A stretch of 64,000 nucleotides of DNA. It comes from a virus. Shown piece by piece: positions 24,758 through 32,408 of the stretch (position 1 is the stretch's first letter; each line of letters opens with the position of its first letter). The stretch spans positions 186,001 to 250,000 of the IMG/VR virus record IMGVR_UViG_3300030673_000004; one strand, 5' to 3'. Below the pieces are notes generated by a model. It did not search any database and had not been told where the DNA came from. It saw only the letters and a program-made list of their open reading frames with translations. The position numbers and the translations under genes were made by a program.

Positions 24758-25654
24758 TTAGATGTTCTCTGTTCCACTAGTAGCCCCTGCGATATCAACA
24801 GGTGGCTTTCCTTCAATTTCAACTTGCACATGTACCTCAACACCTTCAGGTGTTTTAACCACAGGTGCTGCTGTCTGTGGTGCTTCTACCATAGACGGGA
24901 GAATGAATCCAGGGATATCATTCTCCTTAAGCTTACTCGTATCCACTTGGACAACGATCAGAGAAATACCTGTGGGGATAGTCTGTGCTCGAAGTCCAAG
25001 ATGTCGCGAGTGCAGATCATATGTGCGTTCCAACTCATTGATCCGTGTGTTGATTTTCCGGAGACTCATGTGCTCTGTAGCAAGTGTTTTCAATCCAGCA
25101 TTTAGCTCTGGGGATCGCTTAGTGTCCTCTTTGGAATCCATTTTGTAAACATTTGCACGAAGCACACCCATACGAGTTGTGGAAAGATCTCGATACATCA
25201 GGTACATCCCGAGATCCGTTTGGATGCGGTTTAGCAGTTCATTATTGCCCATTTCCACTTCGGCACTGATGCGATGTCGTCCAAGAGCACCAAGCACCAG
25301 ATTGATGAGTTTCTTGTTCTGCGCTGCTGTGCTAGCTTCCCATACACCAACCACGGATGCGTCCGTTACGATCTCCTCATTGAAGAATGTTTCGGTTTTG
25401 TCCGGAAGTTGCGTGCGAGACAGAGTGACTGTGCTGCGATCAACATCAGGCCCAATGAGTGGCACCATATCTGTGTCCACAAAGGCAAATGCTGTCAGGT
25501 AGAACCGCTTCGGTGCTGACTCATGTCCCCAATCAGATGACGACTGGGTGACAGCGAATTTGATACCGATAAGAGCATCTGCTAGGGAGTGCTCTGAGAG
25601 TTGGCCAGCAAGCCCCAGGTTGATTCGGCATTCAGATGGGCGGAAGCGACGCAT
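24758..25654 (-). CDS. Unknown protein
   Basis: 298 residues. ATG 25654 is chosen because GGAG lies 5 bases before it; a TTG eight codons upstream is weaker. Mixed alpha/beta, a helical stretch RKINTRINELERTYDLHSRH, and a Pro/Val/Glu-rich C-terminal tail. No recognised domain. First gene of its operon. Confidence 0.7.
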   Translation of the reverse strand: MRRFRPSECRINLGLAGQLSEHSLADALIGIKFAVTQSSSDWGHESAPKRFYLTAFAFVDTDMVPLIGPDVDRSTVTLSRTQLPDKTETFFNEEIVTDASVVGVWEASTAAQNKKLINLVLGALGRHRISAEVEMGNNELLNRIQTDLGMYLMYRDLSTTRMGVLRANVYKMDSKEDTKRSPELNAGLKTLATEHMSLRKINTRINELERTYDLHSRHLGLRAQTIPTGISLIVVQVDTSKLKENDIPGFILPSMVEAPQTAAPVVKTPEGVEVHVQVEIEGKPPVDIAGATSGTENI

Positions 25655-25692
25655 GCGTTCTCCATGACAAGGTTTCAAGTTAGGTAGAGTTA

Positions 25693-25721
25693 AATATACT
25701 TTTAATACGTACCGTTGTCAA
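25693..25721 (-). promoter_or_regulatory. Sigma70-like promoter for 25654
   Basis: On the - strand: TTGACA (25721-25716), 17 bp, TATATT (25698-25693), +1 near 25686, leader about 32 bases with a ribosome site. Confidence 0.8.
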
Positions 25722-25751
25722 GGTGACAAGTGGTTAAACTTCTTATTAGCC

Positions 25752-27236
25752 ATGCCTACTACCCAAGAACAACAGTCTGATACTCAAGAGCGGCCTATCT
25801 GGGAGCGATATGGGCACTATCGCCCGTATGTAAGAAACTCCACAGAGTCAGCTCAAGATAAAGCTTTAACTAATTTTTTCTTTGCTGTGTCTGAGATAGA
25901 CAAGTATCTTGGTGGTGATGCTGCCGAGCTTGTCACACGAGAGCATACTTGGAGCGGTATAAAGCCATCCCCTGATGGTGAGATTCCTGTTTTTGTGTAT
26001 TATAACATAGATCGACGTAGACTACTTCAAACAGTAAAACAGTACTTTGAAGTAAAACTTCGTCTTCCTCTGTCTAGGATGGCTTCTAGCGTAGCTAATC
26101 GAATTAGATATGCGCGTGAGATAGAAAATCTAAAAGCTAAGAGTCTTGAGATTAATAAAGTTCTTACTCTGTTAAACGACAGGTATGTTTTTGCAGCTTT
26201 AGGTCAGCATATTCTAACAGTACCGGATCACACAGATAATAGGCTTGTACATGTATGGGAGTTCACTGAGTTGGGTTATGTCCGAGCTGCTGTGTACGCA
26301 CTAGCGACTGCTGGGCTGCCATTCAACGGCCCCTTAAATGCCCAGCAGGCACAAGAATCTAATGTTGCTACTTCGCCTATAGATACTCATGAGATCAGCC
26401 ATGCTCTGCAATTATTTTTCTCAGAAGCTACTAAGCAGAGAATTACTCTTCCAGCCATGCCTGAGGCTGAAGATTTTAATCGGGCTAATGATATATTTGC
26501 TTATGAGTTGTCTAATGCTACTACACCAACAGCATCAGATTATTTTAAGACGGTTTCAGAGATGTCGGGTGTTCCTTCTAAGTTTTTAGAGTCGGCTCAG
26601 TATTTGAGTGAGCATTTGGCTACTTCTTATAATCTTAAGCTGTATTTGATAGCAGTTGTACATGAGCAAGGATCGGCTGACTGGTCCTACTTCACAGATA
26701 AGCAAGCAGCTCAAATATACTTGGCGTATCGTGCCATTATATCTAATCCTATTGTTCGTTCACGTATAGATAAAGTTTTTGGTGAGAGTGAGTCGTTCAA
26801 GAGTTATAGTCAGTCTGACGATGTAGCTGACTTTGTATTCAATTTCCTCTTACATCCGGAAAAAGCTCATGTTAATATATTAACAGCTTTTTCTTTTGAC
26901 GAGAAAACACGATACAGATCAACAGCAGACATTAAATCAATAGTCGGTTTATATTTAGCACGTGAGCAAAACACTGTTGTATTTTCTGAATTTGACGCTA
27001 AAGCTGTGCTAGAAGAGCTTCTTAATAACCGAGATCACATGGATGCTCACGGTGATGAACTTATGGAAGCCTTAACAACTACAGGTAAGTGGGCTAACAT
27101 AATTGATTTAGCTTATTCTATATTTGGTGAGCAGAAGATGCTTCAGATAGGCAAAGCTCGTACTCTGGAGCTAGATGAAGATCCTGAAAAACGCATTATA
27201 AAATTTACCACCTTACTCAATATGTTGTTTACATGA
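25752..27236 (+). CDS. Unknown virion-block protein
   Basis: 494 residues, mostly helical, acidic N-terminus, no membrane segment. It opens the second + strand virion-type block. TTAAACTTCT, related to the motif before the genes at 35417, 40714 and 45336, lies upstream. Overlaps the next gene by ATGA. Function unknown. Confidence 0.7.
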   Translation: MPTTQEQQSDTQERPIWERYGHYRPYVRNSTESAQDKALTNFFFAVSEIDKYLGGDAAELVTREHTWSGIKPSPDGEIPVFVYYNIDRRRLLQTVKQYFEVKLRLPLSRMASSVANRIRYAREIENLKAKSLEINKVLTLLNDRYVFAALGQHILTVPDHTDNRLVHVWEFTELGYVRAAVYALATAGLPFNGPLNAQQAQESNVATSPIDTHEISHALQLFFSEATKQRITLPAMPEAEDFNRANDIFAYELSNATTPTASDYFKTVSEMSGVPSKFLESAQYLSEHLATSYNLKLYLIAVVHEQGSADWSYFTDKQAAQIYLAYRAIISNPIVRSRIDKVFGESESFKSYSQSDDVADFVFNFLLHPEKAHVNILTAFSFDEKTRYRSTADIKSIVGLYLAREQNTVVFSEFDAKAVLEELLNNRDHMDAHGDELMEALTTTGKWANIIDLAYSIFGEQKMLQIGKARTLELDEDPEKRIIKFTTLLNMLFT

Positions 27237-27946
27237 CACAAGATGAAACGTTCAATAAAGTTTATGATTTAGCTGCCGAGGGGCGCTCTGATGTTTTGAT
27301 TGCACGTGAGCTAAATATGACATTAGCTCAAGTTATGCGGATACGATCTAGTTTTACTCCCGGTGGAGCACAGGCACATGAAGTACGACAAGTTCAACAG
27401 ACAACTCAGTCTGTAAGCACTCCTCAAGGCAGTTTAACAGTAAGAGCAACTGCTATTTCTAACCAACAGCCTGCACCTGCTCAGAAAATTAAGCCTAAGG
27501 AGATGCTGGAGCGTCTCGCTATTGAGATAGATGAGTGTCTTGTCGTAGCCTTATCTGAGTATAAAGCAGATCCTACGTCGGAGACAGGTTATAATGCTTT
27601 ATCCAGCTTAGCGACTACTTTTAAGGAATTGATTAAATCACGTGAATCTCTAGATGATCCACAAGAGATTGCTGAGTCTGTTGTGCTGCAGATTTTACGT
27701 CCTATGATATATGCGGTATTGAAAAGCTTGATTACATCTTTTGATCATGTAAACAAAGAATTATCTCTAACATTTAATTCAGATAATCAGAGGCATAAGT
27801 TCAAAGAGGCAATTCAAGATATGTTGAAGTCTCTGACATCTGATATAAAAGTAGATTATAATAGAGGTGTTCATACATTAGAAGATGTTTATGGTGTAGA
27901 TTTATCCCATCTATTTTTGAAAAAGGCAGATTCTACTGATGTTTGA
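27233..27946 (+). CDS. HTH-containing protein, candidate small terminase
   Basis: 237 residues. Residues about 8-40 (KVYDLAAEGRSDVLIARELNMTLAQVMRI) form a helix-turn-helix of the resolvase/terminase-small-subunit type. A Gln/Ser-rich linker and a long helical C-terminal part follow. Small terminase subunits have this architecture (DNA-binding N-terminus, oligomerising helices), but without a neighbouring large subunit this stays a guess. Confidence 0.6.
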   Translation: MTQDETFNKVYDLAAEGRSDVLIARELNMTLAQVMRIRSSFTPGGAQAHEVRQVQQTTQSVSTPQGSLTVRATAISNQQPAPAQKIKPKEMLERLAIEIDECLVVALSEYKADPTSETGYNALSSLATTFKELIKSRESLDDPQEIAESVVLQILRPMIYAVLKSLITSFDHVNKELSLTFNSDNQRHKFKEAIQDMLKSLTSDIKVDYNRGVHTLEDVYGVDLSHLFLKKADSTDV

Positions 27947-30296
27947 AGTTGCTTTAGCTGCGGATCCTACCAAAGTTAAGTTTGTTGGTCAGGGTGACTT
28001 GTCATCTGTTACAGTTGGCTTTGAGTTTGAGTTTATTTGCAAGACTCGTATATGGCCTGAACTAGGTAAGCGGGTAAGAGAGCAGTTAGGTCCTGTTGGT
28101 GCCGTTACTAATTTATATGGTAAGCACCACGGCAGGGAAGATACTTTAACTGCTTGGCATATTACGGGTGACACATCTATTAAAGATTATAATCTGGGTG
28201 ATTCTGATGATGAGCCTCCTCGTGAGGCCGGTGAAACAGACGCTGCATATAATGCACGTATTGATAAAGCTCTGGGTGAGACAGGTGTAGAATTGGTATC
28301 TCCTGTGCTAAAAGCAACAGACGCGGTTGCCACGTTGAATAAAGCTCTAACGCTGCTTAAGAGTATCGACGCACGGACTAACAGCTCTTGCAGTATGCAC
28401 GTTACGTTAGGTCATCCTAAGATAAAGGACTACTTAGACCCAATTAAATTTGCCATATTTTTGGGTGATGATAAAATTCTACAGCGTTTTGAGCGAACAA
28501 GTAATGAGTATGCTCATAGTATATTAGATGCTGTCCGGGAGTCCTTGGCAGATGCTAGTTCTTTTCACGAGAAAGTTCAAGATGCTGATACAGAGCAGGA
28601 ATCTGATGATTCTTGGGATCCGGATCAGTTAGAACAGGAGATTGAACAGACACCTTTTGAAGTAATGAAGACCGAGTTGCTGTCGAAATCAGCTAAGGGC
28701 GCGGGCTTCATCCATGATGGTCGTAGGAAGCTACTGACATACTTGACCAAGTTTAATTCGGGTATCTATGATGATAGGTACCACTCGGTAAATTTGCAAA
28801 AAGTAAATTCAAATGTAGTGGAATATAGAGCTATTGGGTCTAATTATCTAGGCGAAAATCCGGCTGCTCTATCAGGCATGGTTCGTAGGATCATGTATGC
28901 GCTGCTCGTAGCTGTTGGCGACGTGTCTAGTCCTAAGCTAGATCAAGCCTATGCGGCTCTTCTAACTCGTAGATTTGGTTTGTCAGACCCCTCACGGGAG
29001 GACAAGTTGATAAAATCTGCGGGTGGGTCAGCAGGTTCTGTAACACCTTATGTGTTTACTAGAGCAATACCTATCGGTTCTGATTTGCACTTAGATGTGA
29101 CAATGCAGGTTATACCAGACTATGCATTAAATTGCATACGTTTTTCTGTTGTATTTGCTGTTATTCGTGATAATGCAAGTGTTTTAGGTCATTCTCATGA
29201 TTTGGTATCTCTTAAATATATAGGTAAAGTATCTTTTAACAGAGACGTTAAAACAGGAAAACTTACCTTCGGTGGTGCTAACCATACAGATGTTTCAATA
29301 GACCATCATACAAAAAGCGGATCTGCTGCCTATCTTACAAGGCAAGAGGTCGCTAAAATTTATGCAGAGATCAAAGCAATAATAGCAACGCCTACTAATC
29401 CTTATCTAAATAATGGCTGGAAAGCTCTTGCGATTACGTCACGTTCTTACGGTTTATCGCCTGCTGATGCCATTAATATTATCCGGGTTGGTCGTAGTTC
29501 CTTATTTTCTAAGGATAACAACGAAAGGCTTAAGGATTTAATGGCCTATTTAGTTGTCCAGCATATGAATCCTACTGATGTTCAATCAAAGTATGCTGAG
29601 AATAAAAATGAGCATGTTGATAGGGCTAGGACATTCCTAAAAGGAAATGCATTTGGTCAAGTAGTTAGTATGTATCATATGGATGTGGATGATCTAGTGG
29701 ATAACTTGGGTATTGTTTTATATAAGAAAGCTAAGCAGCGTATAGTAGATCCGTTTAATCTAGATCTTTCTGGATTTGTACCAAATATGACATTGTATAA
29801 TGTAGCTGGTAATTCGTTAGCTTTAGCTGGTATGGGTTACTTTACTAGTTATGCTGAGGTCGGTGATTTTATTGTTAATCACTTTGTAGCAAGTAACTCC
29901 GTAGTAGCTACGTTAGCAACACTCAGTTCTTATCTACTTAGTGCTGCGCTGAGGCTACGGGAGTATCTTCATGGCTTGACAGCTTACAATCTGTCACAGA
30001 TGGCTACTGATTATGCTCGTTATGCTGGTATCTTAACACAAGAGTATTCTGATAAGATTTCCGCGCAGTTTAGGCTTGGGTCAAATTTCTCTACAATGCT
30101 CTTTAATGCCTCCCGTGATACTATTTGTGTTCAAATTGTGTTGTACGTGTATAAGTACAAATTCAATAATGCACTGTTGGGTAGTTCTGAAAATCTAGAG
30201 GAAGCTCTAGGTTTTCTTTACTCTACAGACCCTCGTCTGGTACATTTCTGGCAGCGTACTGTAGTTCCTGCTTTGTTGCACCAATCACAGCAATAA
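27939..30296 (+). CDS. Amidoligase-like protein, copy 1
   Basis: 785 residues. VGFEFEF (residues 26-32), WHITGDTSI, GVELVSPVL and TNSSCSMHVTLGHP, in order, are the conserved blocks of the Amidoligase_2 family (glutamine-synthetase/GCS-like COOH-NH2 ligases). Members are inferred to join carboxyl and amino groups with ATP; the first Glu pair should bind metal. VEYRAIGSNYLGE completes the domain near residue 295. About 450 further residues, largely helical at the end, are unassigned. Overlaps the previous gene by 8 bases. One of six paralogues. Confidence 0.82.
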   Translation: MFEVALAADPTKVKFVGQGDLSSVTVGFEFEFICKTRIWPELGKRVREQLGPVGAVTNLYGKHHGREDTLTAWHITGDTSIKDYNLGDSDDEPPREAGETDAAYNARIDKALGETGVELVSPVLKATDAVATLNKALTLLKSIDARTNSSCSMHVTLGHPKIKDYLDPIKFAIFLGDDKILQRFERTSNEYAHSILDAVRESLADASSFHEKVQDADTEQESDDSWDPDQLEQEIEQTPFEVMKTELLSKSAKGAGFIHDGRRKLLTYLTKFNSGIYDDRYHSVNLQKVNSNVVEYRAIGSNYLGENPAALSGMVRRIMYALLVAVGDVSSPKLDQAYAALLTRRFGLSDPSREDKLIKSAGGSAGSVTPYVFTRAIPIGSDLHLDVTMQVIPDYALNCIRFSVVFAVIRDNASVLGHSHDLVSLKYIGKVSFNRDVKTGKLTFGGANHTDVSIDHHTKSGSAAYLTRQEVAKIYAEIKAIIATPTNPYLNNGWKALAITSRSYGLSPADAINIIRVGRSSLFSKDNNERLKDLMAYLVVQHMNPTDVQSKYAENKNEHVDRARTFLKGNAFGQVVSMYHMDVDDLVDNLGIVLYKKAKQRIVDPFNLDLSGFVPNMTLYNVAGNSLALAGMGYFTSYAEVGDFIVNHFVASNSVVATLATLSSYLLSAALRLREYLHGLTAYNLSQMATDYARYAGILTQEYSDKISAQFRLGSNFSTMLFNASRDTICVQIVLYVYKYKFNNALLGSSENLEEALGFLYSTDPRLVHFWQRTVVPALLHQSQQ

Positions 30297-30388
30297 AAAA
30301 CCGCTGATGGGCGCTCCATCAACGGTTAGAGCAGGTACCAAAGTCATCCGATACAAACACTTCGTTCGCACCGTTTTCTTCTGCTCAT
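30297..30388 (-). ncRNA. Probable small regulatory RNA
   Basis: Transcribed leftward from the promoter at 30395-30423. GAGCAG at the 5' end can pair with CTGCTC about 55 bases later, and the 3' end is a 12-bp hairpin, AACCGTTGATGG/CCATCAGCGGTT with one mismatch, followed by TTTTTT, an intrinsic terminator. Total about 90 nt. An ATG lies exactly at +1 but its frame closes after 14 codons. Confidence 0.65.
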
Positions 30389-30394
30389 AAAGAA

Positions 30395-30423
30395 AAGATA
30401 CAATTAATATGTGTCCCTGTCAA
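30395..30423 (-). promoter_or_regulatory. Promoter of the small RNA
   Basis: On the - strand: TTGACA (30423-30418), 17 bp, TATCTT (30400-30395), +1 at 30388. The -35 box overlaps the stop codon of the Lar-like gene. Confidence 0.75.
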
Positions 30424-30704
30424 CCTAATTTAGGTGGTTCCGGACACCAGTTGCTGATTAATGTATCCATCTCACCGTCTAAGAGCTTTCTGGGTAAGAG
30501 AGCCATAGGTCGTGTGTTCCAAGCACTTATTGCATCTTCTGTAGAGTATTTAGCTGGTCCCACACAGTAACAGTCGCAGCATCGTAGGTAAAACAGGTTG
30601 TTCTGCACGGCAAGTAGCCGTGCATGTAAAGATCCGCAGAACGGACATTCTGCAGGTATAACAGATCCTAGAGGCAACTCAGTGATCTCAGGCAACTCTG
30701 GCAT
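30420..30704 (-). CDS. Lar-like (restriction alleviation) zinc protein
   Basis: 94 residues from ATG 30704. ECPFCGS, later RCCDCYCVGPA, then YSTEDAISAWNTRP match the Lar family signature (CPFCG, C..C, then A-I-x-A-W-N-x-R). Lar of the Rac prophage eases type I restriction, but most family members are untested. A solo gene between the two + strand amidoligase genes. Confidence 0.75.
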   Translation of the reverse strand: MPELPEITELPLGSVIPAECPFCGSLHARLLAVQNNLFYLRCCDCYCVGPAKYSTEDAISAWNTRPMALLPRKLLDGEMDTLISNWCPEPPKLG

Positions 30705-30718
30705 CAGAACTTCTTTCT

Positions 30719-30901
30719 GTGGGCACCGTAACAAAAAAATTTCAACGTTTAGCACGCAACCAAGAGCTTGAAAAAAGTTCTCAACTTTTTGGTGCTCTTC
30801 TTGATTGCTTGCCTGCTATAAGTTCCGGTGAGATGAGGCTGGATCCTCTCAAAGAAGTTTTCATATCCAATGACTTAAAAGATGGTGATTGCCATGAGTG
30901 A
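30719..30901 (+). CDS. Possible small protein
   Basis: 60 residues, GTG start, helical, ending inside the start of the next gene (8-base overlap), 14 bases from the divergent Lar-like start. No motif. The overlap typical of this genome is the main support. Confidence 0.35.
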   Translation: MGTVTKKFQRLARNQELEKSSQLFGALLDCLPAISSGEMRLDPLKEVFISNDLKDGDCHE

Positions 30902-32360
30902 CGCAGAAGATCTTGTCGTTCGGCTGCCTAAGGAGAGTACCTTTAAGCTATCTCCTACAGTTGTCAACATGTTAAGTGATGACAGCGAATACGGGTTGAT
31001 CTGTTTATTATCTGATCGTCAGTTATTCTTGAGCCGTCTGGATGAAGATGGCATAGATTTGCTGATTCACAGCATTGTTAAAAAGTTAGATCCTTTGCAT
31101 AATTGGAGAGTTATTGATCGCATATTTGATATGCCACCTATCTACCGAACACTACAAGATTCTACTAAGAACTCTGTTCTTCATTATCTAGCACAGCGCG
31201 GTGTGGATATCTTTAGGCATGGTAACGTAGATGATTTTGTCTATAGAAATATCTATGGTAATACACCCATACATTGGTTGGCTAAATACCCAGAGTTCCA
31301 TGAGCGCATAGCTGTGCTTCCCTATAGAGTAACGTCAGTCCCTAATGGCATGGGGTTAACAGCCCTGGATGTTATTGAAAAAATACGAGCAGATGCGGAA
31401 GCAGAGCAGATGCGCTTGTCTGTTGTAGCTAGAACAGAAGCTATTGCAAGCTTGCCTTTGAATTATAAATTATCTATAGATGATGGCTCCTTAACTGATT
31501 TTAGGGTTGGTTTTGAGTTTGAATTTGTGTCTGGGTTGAAGCATACACATATTGCTGAGTTGCTTCATTTATCTGGGCGTAAGGTTGGTGTTGTGCGAGA
31601 TGATTACGGTATTCCTAGAGATGTAGGTTATGATTCTTGGCATGTAACAGGAGACCCATCTATTGCTGCACATGACGGAGATGATGGCATAGAGTTGATA
31701 TCACCACCAATGATGTTTGGTGATATTCGTAAGACGCTTCAGTTTGTTTGGAAAATGCTTTCTGATATTAATGCCTATACAAATGAGTCTTGCGGATTAC
31801 ATATGACTATTAGTCATACGGGTAATGGCTTCAATACTCCTGGATTCAATCCTATTAAATTGGCGTTGTTTCTTGGTGATGATGATATATTAAAAACTAT
31901 GGATAGGGAAGATAACTATAATTGTAGGTCTTTTTTAGCTTATGTTCGTGGTATTATTCACGCAGATCTAAAAACAGGATTTAAGCATATTATCGGTCAG
32001 CGAAGTAACCCGGATAAGCCCGCACACCTGCGTGATCATGAGACGCTAGAGAAGATACCAACTACGTATGACGCGGTATCTGTTGTAGATAAGATTGCTT
32101 TAGATCCTCGAATGAAACTTAGGTTAGTTAATTCGTTTGATAGAAATCTAAGTATAAATTTGGTTAAGTTGCAGCCGGGATTCGGGTCAACACCCCTGCT
32201 GGAGTATCGTGCGCCAGGTAACGGATGGTCCTACAAGAAACCAGAGATGTTTGAAAACATTGCTCGTAGGCTGGCAGCGTCGGCACAGGTAGCTCTACAC
32301 CCGGAAGAAGCCTTAGACACGTACAAGGCTTTGATCGTCAGAGATATAATACACGGTTAG
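30894..32360 (+). CDS. Ankyrin-amidoligase fusion, copy 2
   Basis: 488 residues from ATG 30894; an ATG four codons upstream is possible. Residues about 85-180 have ankyrin-like repeats (NSVLHYLAQRGVDIF, GNTPIHWLAKYPEF, GLTALDVI). From about residue 205 comes the amidoligase domain: VGFEFEF, WHVTGDPSI, IELISPPM, TNESCGLHMTISH and LEYRAPGNGW. An ankyrin front end suggests that the ligase is directed to a protein partner. Shorter than copy 1, without the long C-terminal extension. Confidence 0.8.
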   Translation: MSDAEDLVVRLPKESTFKLSPTVVNMLSDDSEYGLICLLSDRQLFLSRLDEDGIDLLIHSIVKKLDPLHNWRVIDRIFDMPPIYRTLQDSTKNSVLHYLAQRGVDIFRHGNVDDFVYRNIYGNTPIHWLAKYPEFHERIAVLPYRVTSVPNGMGLTALDVIEKIRADAEAEQMRLSVVARTEAIASLPLNYKLSIDDGSLTDFRVGFEFEFVSGLKHTHIAELLHLSGRKVGVVRDDYGIPRDVGYDSWHVTGDPSIAAHDGDDGIELISPPMMFGDIRKTLQFVWKMLSDINAYTNESCGLHMTISHTGNGFNTPGFNPIKLALFLGDDDILKTMDREDNYNCRSFLAYVRGIIHADLKTGFKHIIGQRSNPDKPAHLRDHETLEKIPTTYDAVSVVDKIALDPRMKLRLVNSFDRNLSINLVKLQPGFGSTPLLEYRAPGNGWSYKKPEMFENIARRLAASAQVALHPEEALDTYKALIVRDIIHG

Positions 32361-32371
32361 TAGAAAACCGC

Positions 32372-32400
32372 CTTGACAGGCATACGACTTTTAGTTATTA
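32372..32400 (+). promoter_or_regulatory. Sigma70-like promoter for 32409
   Basis: TTGACA (32372-32377), 17 bp, TATTAT (32395-32400). Predicted +1 at 32407, two bases before ATG. Confidence 0.75.
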
Positions 32401-32408
32401 TTGTCTGT

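Noticed and set aside
30296-30388. A coding gene from the ATG at +1 of the small RNA
   Set aside because: The frame ends after 14 codons; the alternative GTG frame runs through the terminator into the amidoligase gene.
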